Assembly (NCBI RefSeq): GCF_000956405.1
Contig: NZ_JYIV01000028.1
Coordinates: forward strand, 186,001-250,000
Length of the DNA stretch: 64,000 bases
From: Microbacterium oxydans
GTDB taxonomy: Bacteria; Actinomycetota; Actinomycetes; Actinomycetales; Microbacteriaceae
Direction: 5' to 3'
Shown here: piece by piece, positions 40,002 to 48,413 of the stretch
How positions within the stretch are numbered: position 1 is the stretch's first letter
Layout: each line of letters begins with the position of its first letter
Translations under genes and position numbers: made by a program
Notes under the pieces: generated by a model
Databases searched by the model: none
What the model was told of the DNA's origin: nothing
Seen by the model: only the letters and a program-made list of their open reading frames with translations

Positions 40002-41216
40002 ATGAATGCGAGTGATCTCGGCCTCGTGCTGATCCCGCTGCTCGCCGTGGCGGCTCCGCTTCTCGCACGCGGCGTGCGACCGGTGGTCCGGGTGCCCATC
40101 GTGGTGTTCGAGCTCGTGCTCGGCATCCTCGTGGGACCGGCCGTGCTCGGCTGGGTCGAACCGGGACCGCTGCTGGAGAAGCTCAGCGACTTCGGCCTCG
40201 CGCTGCTGTTCTTCGTCGCAGGCACGGAGATCGACTTCAAGACGGTGGCGGGAAAGCCCCTCGCTCGTGCGTCCCTCGGGTGGCTGCTCAGTGTGCTGCT
40301 CGGTATCGGCCTCGGTTTCTTCTTCGCGCCGGGGGAGGGGATGGTGGTGGTCGGGATCGCGCTCAGCTCGACCGCCCTCGGCACGCTGATGCCGATCCTG
40401 CGCGACGCCCGCGAGCTGGACACTCCCTTCGGCCGTGCCATCAGCGCGATCGGCGCGGTGGGCGAGTTCCTGCCCCTCATCGCGATCTCGATCTTCCTGA
40501 GCACTCGGACGACACCCATCGCCACGGCCGTGCTGCTGACCTTCGTGGTGCTCGCCGGACTCGCGGTGCTGCTGGCGCATCGGGTGCCGCACGGGCGACT
40601 GCACCGCATCGTGCGCGCCACGCTGCACACCTCGGATCAGTTCGGCGTGCGCTTCGTGATCCTGCTCATCGCCGCACTCGTCGGGCTCAGCGTCATGCTC
40701 GATCTGGACATGCTGCTCGGGGCCTTCGTCGCCGGAGCGGTGTGGCGCATCATCATGGCGCGTGCGCCGAAGAAGGATGCGGAAGAGGTCGAGAGCAAGA
40801 TCGAGGCCATTGCCTTCGGCTTCCTCGTGCCGATCTTCTTCCTCTATACCGGAGTTACGTTCGATCTGCAGGCGTTGCTGTCCTCGCCGACGGCGCTGGG
40901 ACTGGTCCCGATCTTCCTGATCGCTCTGCTCGTGATCCGTGGGTCGGCTGCGCAGCTCTCGGCACCGGCGGGGGCGAGTGTGCGAGACCGTGCCGCCCTC
41001 GGGCTGCTGGCCGCGACAGGCCTGCCCATCATCGTCGCGGTCACGGCCATCGGTGTGGATCAGAAGATGCTCGACACCGGAACAGCCGCTGCGCTCGTCG
41101 GGGCAGGCATGCTCTCGGTGCTGCTCTATCCGCTGATCGGCATGACGCTCCGCGGCGATCGCGCAGAGGTCGTGGGCCCGCAGCTGGCCGACAAGACGAG
41201 ACAGGGAGAACTGTGA
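40002..41216 (+). CDS. CPA2-family cation:proton antiporter
   Basis: 404 residues, 12-13 helices, without the RCK/TrkA domains of Kef channels. Family segments: PIVVFELVLGILVGPAVLGWVEPGPLLEKLSDFGLALLFFVAGTEIDF, then ALSSTALGTLMPILRD and DLDMLLGAFVAGAVWRIIMAR holding the ion-binding aspartate. Exchanges Na+ or K+ for protons. TACCCT lies six bases before the ATG, so leaderless. Its stop overlaps the next gene by GTGA, implying coupled expression. Confidence 0.9.
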   Translation: MNASDLGLVLIPLLAVAAPLLARGVRPVVRVPIVVFELVLGILVGPAVLGWVEPGPLLEKLSDFGLALLFFVAGTEIDFKTVAGKPLARASLGWLLSVLLGIGLGFFFAPGEGMVVVGIALSSTALGTLMPILRDARELDTPFGRAISAIGAVGEFLPLIAISIFLSTRTTPIATAVLLTFVVLAGLAVLLAHRVPHGRLHRIVRATLHTSDQFGVRFVILLIAALVGLSVMLDLDMLLGAFVAGAVWRIIMARAPKKDAEEVESKIEAIAFGFLVPIFFLYTGVTFDLQALLSSPTALGLVPIFLIALLVIRGSAAQLSAPAGASVRDRAALGLLAATGLPIIVAVTAIGVDQKMLDTGTAAALVGAGMLSVLLYPLIGMTLRGDRAEVVGPQLADKTRQGEL

Positions 41217-41683
41217 CCACCGCATCGGCTCAGTTGACGCAAGCCGTGAACGATCTGAGGGGTGCCCCGAAGGAGGGTCTCGGAGAGCAGAGAGACTCCC
41301 GCTGGCGCGGGCGTCGCATCGTTCGCGTCGGTGAGGCGTGGCACCTGGGCGTGCTGCTGCTGACCGAGACGCATGCGCTGGCGACGGCCGAGGTCCTGCG
41401 TGCGGCAGATCCCGGCCGTCGCGGCTACACCGCCGAGTCGGCTCGGGAGCGGGCGGAACGCAGGGCAGAGGCGCTGCGCGGAGGATTCGACGAGGGCGAT
41501 GTCGTGCACGTGGGGTGGAGCGTCATCGACGTCGACGCCGTGGACGCCGGAGGTTCGTCCGGTCCTCTCGCTCTGGTCGACGGCGTGCCTTCCGTGCGAT
41601 GGAGCACCGCGGGGGGATTCATGCCGTTGGAGGCATACCTGCGCGAACGCGTGCCACTGCTCCGCGACTCGTCGTCGGGCTGA
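41213..41683 (+). CDS. Unrecognised protein translationally coupled to the antiporter
   Basis: 156 residues from GTG overlapping the antiporter stop. Soluble, alpha/beta: RIVRVGEAWHLGVLLLTETHALATAEVLRAADPGRRGYTAESARERAERRAEALRGGFDEGDVVHVGWSVIDVDA... ending RWSTAGGFMPLEAYLRERVPLLRDSSSG. No family recognised. Because of the overlap it may modulate or assist the antiporter, but nothing in the sequence shows how. Confidence 0.7.
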   Translation: MTTASAQLTQAVNDLRGAPKEGLGEQRDSRWRGRRIVRVGEAWHLGVLLLTETHALATAEVLRAADPGRRGYTAESARERAERRAEALRGGFDEGDVVHVGWSVIDVDAVDAGGSSGPLALVDGVPSVRWSTAGGFMPLEAYLRERVPLLRDSSSG

Positions 41684-41684
41684 C

Positions 41685-42401
41685 TCAGGCGAAGGTCTCC
41701 GCGAAGCGGCGCAGCAGGGCCGCGCCTTCCGTGACCGACGCCGCGAGCACCTGCTGCTGCACGGCGTCGAACTCCTCGGGGTCGAAGTACCCCGTGGTGC
41801 GGTAGAAAGTCATCCGGTCGGCGAAGTCGCGAGGCGTCGGCTCGGGGTGGAACTGCGCGGCGTACAGATGCGTGCCCACGCGGTACGCCTGCACCGGACA
41901 GGCGGCGTTCGTGGCCAGCAGCACGGCACCGGGAGGGGTGGCCGCCGCGCTCTCCTTGTGAGCGGTGAAGACAGTCAGAGCGGAGCCGCTGGGCCCGAAC
42001 ACCGGGTCGACCGCGCCTGCCTGCGTGGTCTCGATGACCGTGGCGCTCGCAGGCTCCGGGGTGTCGGTCACCACCTCGCCGCCGAGCATGCGGGTCACGA
42101 CGCCGATGCTGAAGCAGGTGAAGAACACGGCGACCTCGGCGGCCATCGCCGCGTCGGCCAGCGTGCGCAGGTCGGCCTCGACGCGAAGCTGCTCGTCGGA
42201 CTTCACCACGTCCGAGACGTTGAACGGCGAACCTCCGACGACGATGCCGCGATAGTTCCGCAGGCTTTCGATCGGCAACGCCCCGTGCAGCAGATCGAGC
42301 CGGTCGACCACATCGACGCCCAGCGCCCGACGGAAGGAGGCGTGCTCGGCATCCGCCGCCCCGGTCTCGGGTCGCACGCAGACGTAGAGAAGCGAGGCCA
42401 T
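41685..42401 (-). CDS. Class I glutamine amidotransferase-like protein
   Basis: 238 residues of the GATase1 fold: GIVVGGSPFNVSD, nucleophile Cys96 in VAVFFTCFSIGVV, and His185/Glu187 in YAAQFHPEPTP complete the triad. The nucleophile elbow is CFS rather than the usual C-x-G motif of GMP synthase-type domains, as in stand-alone family members annotated GMP synthase-like. Ammonia-accepting partner unknown; it could be a gamma-glutamyl hydrolase. TAGAAT is six bases before the ATG, so leaderless. Confidence 0.85.
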   Translation of the reverse strand: MASLLYVCVRPETGAADAEHASFRRALGVDVVDRLDLLHGALPIESLRNYRGIVVGGSPFNVSDVVKSDEQLRVEADLRTLADAAMAAEVAVFFTCFSIGVVTRMLGGEVVTDTPEPASATVIETTQAGAVDPVFGPSGSALTVFTAHKESAAATPPGAVLLATNAACPVQAYRVGTHLYAAQFHPEPTPRDFADRMTFYRTTGYFDPEEFDAVQQQVLAASVTEGAALLRRFAETFA

Positions 42402-42441
42402 CAGGAGATTCTAACGATCGCGCGTGGCCGAGCCGATGCGG

Positions 42442-43182
42442 TCACCGCGAGGAGTTCGCCGTGCGACCGCGGACGATGCCCACGAAAGTCTCCACGTCGG
42501 CCGTCGTGCGCTCGCGCGGCCACACCAGGGCGACGGTCGAGGTCGGTCCCTGCGCGAGGACGCGGTGATCGGCGTCCTTTCGGTGGTGCAGACGTGCGAG
42601 GGACATCGGGACGACGACGATCCCGACGCCGGATGCCGCCGTCGCGATCGCCTCGTCGGTGGGGAGGGGATCGAAGGTTGCCGGGACGGTCCCCGGGAGC
42701 TCAGGAGACCCCAGGACGTCGTCGGTCAGTGCGATCAGGACCTCGCCTTCGAGGTCGGCCGCAGTGAGCTGCTCCGCGGCCATCAGATGCGAATCCACGG
42801 CTGCGACGACGACCGGGACCTCGTCGTACAGGGGGATGATGTGCAGCGACTCGTCGGTGAGGGGCAGGCGAAGGAGCGCTGCATCGACCTCGTCGAGGGC
42901 ATCGCGCTGTGCGCTGGGGTCGATCGTCACGAGCTCGAGCGGAACATGCGGCATCCGCTGCTTCCAGGCATCGATCCACTTGCCGGGGGTCGCGCCAGGC
43001 ACAGCGCCCAGGCGGAAGGTGCGCGGCGCCTCCGGTTCGGGTTGCGGGGCATCGAAGACGACCTTGGCGGTCGGCTTCTTCGGCTTCTGCGGGGGATACC
43101 GCTCAGCGGGGGCTGCCTTGTTCCGGCGCACCGGTGTTCCGCGGCCTGTGCCCTTCGCGGGACGTCTTCCCTGGTTCGCCAT
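42442..43182 (-). CDS. LysR effector-binding domain without a DNA-binding domain
   Basis: 246 residues. From about 55 on it reads as a type 2 periplasmic-binding fold of LysR regulators: FRLGAVPGATPGKWIDAWKQRMPHVPLELVTIDPSAQRDALDEVDAALLRLP...EAIATAASGVGIVVVPMSLARLHH. The first 50 residues have no helix-turn-helix; instead they are Lys/Arg/Pro-rich (GRRPAKGTGRGTPVRRNKAAP, PPQKPKKPTAK). So it is a stand-alone sensor with a basic tail that could bind nucleic acid non-specifically. TAGCCT is seven bases before the ATG. No truncation is evident since the start is well placed. Confidence 0.8.
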   Translation of the reverse strand: MANQGRRPAKGTGRGTPVRRNKAAPAERYPPQKPKKPTAKVVFDAPQPEPEAPRTFRLGAVPGATPGKWIDAWKQRMPHVPLELVTIDPSAQRDALDEVDAALLRLPLTDESLHIIPLYDEVPVVVAAVDSHLMAAEQLTAADLEGEVLIALTDDVLGSPELPGTVPATFDPLPTDEAIATAASGVGIVVVPMSLARLHHRKDADHRVLAQGPTSTVALVWPRERTTADVETFVGIVRGRTANSSR

Positions 43183-43192
43183 GCTTTCAAGG

Positions 43193-43525
43193 CTACTCGG
43201 CGGGAATGCCAGGCACCTCCGTCAGCGCAGCAGGGCCGGTGGCGGAGAGCTTCCGCTGTGCGCGACGGACGAGCCCGGCAGCCCCGCCGACCAGGAACAG
43301 CACACCGACGGTCAGCAGCGCGACCGTGACGGCGGTCGTCGGGGTGAGGGCCAGCAGGGCTTCGGTGACCGCATCGCGGCGGTCGGCGTCTGCCAGCGTC
43401 CACAGGGCCGTCGCCGCGATCACGGCGAACAGGAGGCCCCAGATGATCGCAGCCCAGCGGGTGCGGGGTGCGGTGGTGGCGGTGCGGGGCACGGTGGGGG
43501 TCTCGGCGATCGTCGGAGCGCTCAT
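43193..43525 (-). CDS. Small two-helix membrane protein
   Basis: 110 residues with helices at about 25-45 (WAAIIWGLLFAVIAATALWTL) and 65-87 (TAVTVALLTVGVLFLVGGAAGLV) and a basic loop RRAQRKL. Start is ATG 43525 or GTG 43528; both overlap the PspC gene stop, and AAGGAAG fits ATG best. Second gene of the unit with the PspC/toastrack protein, so probably part of an envelope stress response. No domain named. Confidence 0.75.
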   Translation of the reverse strand: MSAPTIAETPTVPRTATTAPRTRWAAIIWGLLFAVIAATALWTLADADRRDAVTEALLALTPTTAVTVALLTVGVLFLVGGAAGLVRRAQRKLSATGPAALTEVPGIPAE

Positions 43526-45114
43526 CACTGGTCTTCCTTCGCGGGCTCGGCGACGGTGATGGAGATCTCACCGCTGTTCTGATCGAGGGTGATCGGCTGG
43601 ATGGTCGTCGGGGAGGTGGTGTCGGCGGAGATGCTCTGCACGACCACCGTCTCATCTCCGTCGCGCTCGCCTCCGTCGCGCGTGCCGCGCCACGTGCCGG
43701 AGTCGACGATCGCTCCCGAGTCGCCCTCCACGCGGGTCCAGGTCACGGATGCCGTGTCCACGGTCGCTCGCAGCTGCAGCTCGACGCCGGGATCGACATA
43801 GATGTACGTCCCCCCGGAGGACTTCTCGATCACGATCGGTCGCGGCGCACCGTCGTGCTGATAGAGGGTGACGGAGAGGTCGCCGAACGGCTGACGGATG
43901 TGCTGCTCCCGGTTGTTGGTGACGGAGGCCCACCCGAAGGTCAATCCCTGGAGCGTCGAGAACGCGCCGGCCACGAGTCCGCCGACGAGGGTGATCACCG
44001 TCACGAAGGCCAGGAAACCGCTGCGCCGACGGAACGCTCCGGCGACGATCATCCCGAGTGCGAGGATCAACGCTGCGGCGAGGAGACCGAGAGCCCCTCC
44101 GAGGATCCCTCCGCCGGTCGCCAGTCCCACGGCAGCGCCCGTGATGATCGCGATTCCCAGCATCGTCGCCACGAACGGGAACCCGGCTCGCGGGTTCGAC
44201 GCGCGGCGGATGCGTCGGCGCTCTGCCGCCTCCGACGCGAACACGGCGGCTTCGGCCTGGCGCTCACGGCGCAGCTGGTCTCTGGCGGCTCGTTCGACGT
44301 CCTGCTGCTGACGACGCCACGCCTGATCCTGTTCCTTCCAGGCGGCGTGCTGGGCGCGCCAGGCTTCGAGGGCTGCGGGATCCTGCGACCCGGGCGGCAG
44401 TGGAACCGGCGGCGCGGGCGGCGTGAGCGAAATGGATTCGTGCGCGGCGTCGGCTTCCACGACCGTGTGTGCGGCGAGGTCCGCCTCGGCGGAGAGAGTG
44501 GCGTCCGCCCCCTCGGCGGTACCCGAACCGACGAGGGGAGCGGACGCGGCCGGGGCCGTCTGATCTGCGGAAGCCATCGGCAGGTCAGACGCGGAAGCGC
44601 CCGGGGTGCGGCTGGCAGCACGCACGATCATGAAGAGCAGACCGGCGACGAGCGCGAGCCCGACGATCCAGCTGAGGAGGGAGAGGGCCGACCAGCCGTC
44701 GTAGCCGAGCCCGAACAGGCGGCCGGCGAGCGGAGCAGTCGGGAACAACCCGATCACGGCCATCGCCAGGATGCCCCACTGCACGGGCTGGTAATCGCGA
44801 CGCAGCAGGTCTCGCACGTGGACGCGCCCATCGACATCGGGGAGCAGAGCCCAGGCGGCGGCATAGAGGAAGATCACCGGCAGCCCGAAGAGCGCGGCGA
44901 CCACCAGCACGCCCCGCACGATGAGCGGGTCGATGCGCAGGCGGGCGGCGATCCCGGCGGCGACACCACCCAGCCAGCCTTCGGTGCGGGCGACGCCGAG
45001 ACCGGCGACCCAGAGCAAGAAGCGGTCGGCGCCGCGCGGGATGCCCGTGCCGGGATCGCCGACGGCCGGAGCGTCGGGATCGGCAGGGGGCGGAGGCGCA
45101 GTCGGAATCGTCAT
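43525..45114 (-). CDS. PspC-domain membrane protein with toastrack-like C-terminus
   Basis: 529 residues from MTIPTAPPPPADP. PspC domain at about 30-95 (GLGVARTEGWLGGVAAGIAARLRIDPLIVRGVLVVAALFGLPVIFLYAAAWALLPD), more helices to 175, a charged linker with DQAWRRQQQDVERAARDQLRRERQAEAAVF, four further helices (about 320-410) and a C-terminal beta region (QHIRQPFGDLSVTLYQHDGAPRPIVIEKSSGGTYIYVDPGVELQLRATVDTASVTWTRVEGD). The last part looks like the adhesin/toastrack fold seen in LiaF-like stress proteins. The long upstream open frame is antisense to the kinase gene. Divergent from the PspC kinase, implying a three-gene envelope-stress module. Confidence 0.85.
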   Translation of the reverse strand: MTIPTAPPPPADPDAPAVGDPGTGIPRGADRFLLWVAGLGVARTEGWLGGVAAGIAARLRIDPLIVRGVLVVAALFGLPVIFLYAAAWALLPDVDGRVHVRDLLRRDYQPVQWGILAMAVIGLFPTAPLAGRLFGLGYDGWSALSLLSWIVGLALVAGLLFMIVRAASRTPGASASDLPMASADQTAPAASAPLVGSGTAEGADATLSAEADLAAHTVVEADAAHESISLTPPAPPVPLPPGSQDPAALEAWRAQHAAWKEQDQAWRRQQQDVERAARDQLRRERQAEAAVFASEAAERRRIRRASNPRAGFPFVATMLGIAIITGAAVGLATGGGILGGALGLLAAALILALGMIVAGAFRRRSGFLAFVTVITLVGGLVAGAFSTLQGLTFGWASVTNNREQHIRQPFGDLSVTLYQHDGAPRPIVIEKSSGGTYIYVDPGVELQLRATVDTASVTWTRVEGDSGAIVDSGTWRGTRDGGERDGDETVVVQSISADTTSPTTIQPITLDQNSGEISITVAEPAKEDQ

Positions 45115-45228
45115 GCTTCGATCCTGGCGGTGGCGCGGGGCGCTGTGCCATGGGGGGAACCCCTGAGCGACCCCTGATTCTCGCCGGGGGAGCCCCCGGA
45201 GCATCGGCGCGGATGATTGGATGGCGAC

Positions 45229-46476
45229 ATGTCCTCTTCGGCGCACGCTCCCGCGCGACCTCCGCGCGTCGCTGCTCCACCGCGCCCGTCGCTGACCCGC
45301 GATCGCGACTGCCTGGTCGCCGGTGTCAGTGCCGGACTCGCACGCCACCTGGGCGCACGGCCGTGGATGGTGCGTGCTCTGTTCATCGCCCTCGCGCTGT
45401 GCGGCGGTGCAGGGGTGCTGCTCTACGCCTGGTGCTGGATGTTCACGCCCTGGGCAGAGGGGGAGGACGCGCCGACCAGACGGATGCCCGTGGCCTGGCT
45501 GCTGCTGGCTCCCGCGGCCGTGGGAATGCTCATCGTGCTGGGGTGGCGTGGCGGCAGCGACTGGCTGAGCGGCGCGATCCCGGCAGACATCGCTGCGGTC
45601 GTGGTCGGCGCAACGGTGGCCTTCGCGACCGGCGCCGGACTCTGGGCGACCCTGATCGACCGCACCGACACGGCGCGTGGACCCCGGCACACGCTGAGTA
45701 TCCGGGTCCTCTCGATCGTGTTGCTGGCGCTGCTGTTCGCGATCCTGCTGTCCTGGCCGGTTGCCCGCTCGGGCGTGGCACTGGTGCTGCTCCCGCTGGC
45801 GGGGCTCGCAGGCGTGGTGTCCTCGTCGTTGATCCCCCGGTGGCGTGAGCTGTCCGGTGAGCGCGTGCGTCGCATCCGCGAGGAGCAGCGCAGCCAGATG
45901 GCGGCCCACCTGCACGACTCGGTGTTGCAGACGTTGGCGTTGATCCAGAACAGGGCGGGAGCTTCCAGCGAAGCCGCGCGCCTCGCGAGAGCACAGGAGC
46001 GGGAGTTGCGGGCCTGGCTGTACGACGGTGATGCTCCCGCCGACAGCGATCTTCCGACGGACCTGCGCGACTATGCCGGTGCGTTGGAGCTCGACTACCC
46101 GGTGCGCATCGACGTGGTCTCCGCCGGCCTGTCGACCGAGCGGGCGAGCGGGGAGTTGGCAGCCGCCGCCAGGGAGGCGATCCTGAACGCAGCCCGCCAC
46201 GCGGGCGGCGAGATCTCGGTGTACATCGAGGGGAGCGCGTCTGGCGTCGATGTGTTCATCCGCGATCGAGGCGCGGGCTTCCGACTCGACGACGTGCCCA
46301 GCGATCGGTTGGGCGTGCGTGAGTCGATCATCGGACGGATGCGCCGCGCAGGCGGCAGCGGAGGGGTTCGCAGCGACGAGAACGGCACCGAGGTGCATCT
46401 GCGCATCATGACGCCGTCACACCAGGAGCGCTCGGTGCCGCGTCCGACAGCTGCTCGGGAGGAGCACCATGGCTGA
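45229..46476 (+). CDS. PspC-domain sensor histidine kinase
   Basis: 415 residues from ATG at 45229. PspC domain 22-75 (LTRDRDCLVAGVSAGLARHLGARPWMVRALFIALALCGGAGVLLYAWCWMFTPW), five or six helices to about 205, then the dimerisation helix RSQMAAHLHDSVLQTLALIQ with phospho-acceptor His229 and a HATPase domain (AAREAILNAARHAGG, IRDRGAGFRLDDV, RESIIGRMRRAGGS). Such fusions (LiaS/PspC-like) monitor envelope stress. Its stop overlaps the regulator gene by 8 bases. Confidence 0.9.
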   Translation: MSSSAHAPARPPRVAAPPRPSLTRDRDCLVAGVSAGLARHLGARPWMVRALFIALALCGGAGVLLYAWCWMFTPWAEGEDAPTRRMPVAWLLLAPAAVGMLIVLGWRGGSDWLSGAIPADIAAVVVGATVAFATGAGLWATLIDRTDTARGPRHTLSIRVLSIVLLALLFAILLSWPVARSGVALVLLPLAGLAGVVSSSLIPRWRELSGERVRRIREEQRSQMAAHLHDSVLQTLALIQNRAGASSEAARLARAQERELRAWLYDGDAPADSDLPTDLRDYAGALELDYPVRIDVVSAGLSTERASGELAAAAREAILNAARHAGGEISVYIEGSASGVDVFIRDRGAGFRLDDVPSDRLGVRESIIGRMRRAGGSGGVRSDENGTEVHLRIMTPSHQERSVPRPTAAREEHHG

Positions 46477-47128
46477 GAGCATCCGCGTCGTGATCGTCGA
46501 CGACCATTCGATCTTCCGCTCCGGCCTCCGTGCCGACCTCGACACGGGCCTCGAAGTGGTGGGCGAAGCGGCTGATGTGCCGTCGGCGATCGCCGTGATC
46601 GCCGAGACGAGACCTGATGTCGTGCTCCTCGACGTGCATCTGCCCGGCGGCAGCGGCGAGGACGCGGCCGGAGGGGAGGCCGTGATCCGAGGATCATCCC
46701 CCACCGGTGCCCGCTTTCTCGCGTTGAGCGTGTCCGACGCGGCAGCCGACGTGGTGCGGGTGATCCGCGCAGGCGCGAGGGGTTACATCACCAAGGGGTC
46801 TTCGGGCATCGAGGTCAGCAGCGCGGTGCGGGCCGTGGCCGAGGGCGACGCGGTCTTCTCGCCGAGGCTTGCCGGTTTCGTGCTCGACGCCTTCGGGGCG
46901 GTCGCGGGCGAGACCGCGACCGCGACCGACGAGCTCGACCGTCTCTCGGCGCGGGAGCAGGAGGTCATGCGCCTGATCGCGCGCGGCTACGCCTACAAGG
47001 AGGTGGCGTCAGAGCTGTTCATCTCGATCAAGACGGTCGAGACGCACGTGTCGTCGGTGCTGCGCAAGCTGCAGCTCTCCTCACGACACGAACTCACGGC
47101 ATGGGCCTCCGAGCGGCGCCTGTTGTGA
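46469..47128 (+). CDS. NarL/LuxR response regulator paired with the PspC kinase
   Basis: 219 residues. Receiver with DD at 11-12, phospho-acceptor Asp55 (VVLLDVHLPGGSGED), and Lys in YITKGSS; LuxR HTH at about 155-215 (LSAREQEVMRLIARGYAYKEVASELFISIKTVETHVSSVL). Overlaps the kinase gene. Its targets probably include the divergent PspC operon. Confidence 0.92.
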   Translation: MAESIRVVIVDDHSIFRSGLRADLDTGLEVVGEAADVPSAIAVIAETRPDVVLLDVHLPGGSGEDAAGGEAVIRGSSPTGARFLALSVSDAAADVVRVIRAGARGYITKGSSGIEVSSAVRAVAEGDAVFSPRLAGFVLDAFGAVAGETATATDELDRLSAREQEVMRLIARGYAYKEVASELFISIKTVETHVSSVLRKLQLSSRHELTAWASERRLL

Positions 47129-47151
47129 GCGCACCGCTCGGGTGAGGTCGC

Positions 47152-47559
47152 TCAGGCCGCGAGCCACAGCCCTTTCTGGTCCGTCGCGATCGTGAGTCCC
47201 GCGGCGACGGTCTCGTCGTCGCCGATCCTGGCGCCGCGCACGATGCGCGCTCCGGCGCCGATGTCGGTGCGGACGCCCACGTAGGCGTGGTCGCCGATCG
47301 CCGCGCCGTGTCCGACGTGCGCGTGCGCGTCCACGAACGCGCCCTCGCCGATCACGGCGTCTTCGTCGATCCAGGCACCTCGGGCGATGGTCGCGCCGGC
47401 ACCGACGCGCGCCCCCGGTTCGATATAGGCACCCGCCTCGATGTGTGCCTTCGGGTGCACCTTCGCGCCGTGCGCGACGAGACCCCGGCCATTCGCGTGC
47501 TTGCGATACCGCAGCGTCGCGCCCTGGTCGTTCTCGATGTCGACGTAGTTCTTGCCCAC
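47152..47559 (-). CDS. Left-handed beta-helix (hexapeptide repeat) protein
   Basis: 135 residues from GTG at 47559 with GGAGG upstream. From residue 35 it is a run of hexapeptide turns: HPKAHIEAGAYIEPGARVGAGATIARGAWIDEDAVIGEGAFVDAHAHVGHGAAIGDHAYVGVRTDIGAGARIVRGARIG. The fold is shared by acyltransferases and gamma carbonic anhydrases, but the catalytic loop of acyltransferases is not clear here and the histidines are not spaced as in carbonic anhydrases. Function uncertain. Confidence 0.75.
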   Translation of the reverse strand: MGKNYVDIENDQGATLRYRKHANGRGLVAHGAKVHPKAHIEAGAYIEPGARVGAGATIARGAWIDEDAVIGEGAFVDAHAHVGHGAAIGDHAYVGVRTDIGAGARIVRGARIGDDETVAAGLTIATDQKGLWLAA

Positions 47560-47639
47560 GATTCCTCCCGTGCTCCGGAGTTCTCCGGATATATCAACAA
47601 CCACGACAGCGGCGGATTCATTCCCGCGGATGGATGTGG

Positions 47640-48413
47640 TCAGCGTTGACAGGAGGGGCACCAGAAGGTGATGCGTTCGCGGGTCGGATCGGCGCCCTGC
47701 TCGCCCCGTCGGATGAGGGTGCCGCAGCGTCGGCAGGGACGCCCGGCGCGGCCGTACACCCAGGTGCCCTGACCTGGGCGATCGACGCCCGTGAAGGTGC
47801 GGTGGCGGCGGTCCCGGTTGGCGCGGATCGTGCGCACGCCGAGGTCGAGGAGGGCGACGACATCGACTTCCGGCGTCGGTGTGGTCGGCAGGATTCCGCG
47901 GAGGAACAGCAGTTCTGCAGCATACTCATTGCCGAACCCCGCGACGTTGCGCTGATCGAGGAGCGCGACGTGGATGCTGCGGGCATCGGCCTCGAGCCGC
48001 CGGACCGCCTCGGCCGCATCCCAGTCATCGGCGAGCGGATCAGGCCCGAGGTACCCGACGAGTTCATCCTCGTCGCGGGTCGGGACGACCTCGATCTCCG
48101 CGATGTCGACGCCCACGGCCTCGCTCTTCGGTGTACCGACGATCGCACGCACCTTGAACGCGGGGTGACGCCACTTCTCGCCGGGGCGATAGGTGAACCA
48201 CGCGCCGTCCATGCGCAGATGCGAATGCAGCGTGCTGTCGCCGATGCGCATGAGCAGATGCTTGCCGCGGGGGATCACGGCATGCACCGGCTGGCCGGTC
48301 AGATCGAGCGTCGCGAACCGCGGAACCCGGAGGTCGAATCGAGTGACTTCCGTGCCGGCCAGGGCCTCGTCGAGACGCCTCGCCGTGCGGAAGACGGTAT
48401 CGCCCTCTGGCAT
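47640..48413 (-). CDS. nei: Fpg/Nei family DNA glycosylase, endonuclease VIII type
   Basis: 257 residues. Starts MPEGDTVFRTARRLDEAL, with the catalytic Pro2 and Glu3 of the Nei branch, a Lys in PRGKHLLMRI, the H2TH region (DARSIHVALLDQRNVAGFGNEYAAELLFLRGI) and a C-terminal zinc finger CRRCGTLIRRGEQGADPTRERITFWCPSC. Excises oxidised pyrimidines and nicks by beta/delta elimination. ATG overlaps the EI24 stop by one base (TGATG). Actinobacteria often carry two Nei proteins; which one this is cannot be told. Confidence 0.93.
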   Translation of the reverse strand: MPEGDTVFRTARRLDEALAGTEVTRFDLRVPRFATLDLTGQPVHAVIPRGKHLLMRIGDSTLHSHLRMDGAWFTYRPGEKWRHPAFKVRAIVGTPKSEAVGVDIAEIEVVPTRDEDELVGYLGPDPLADDWDAAEAVRRLEADARSIHVALLDQRNVAGFGNEYAAELLFLRGILPTTPTPEVDVVALLDLGVRTIRANRDRRHRTFTGVDRPGQGTWVYGRAGRPCRRCGTLIRRGEQGADPTRERITFWCPSCQR

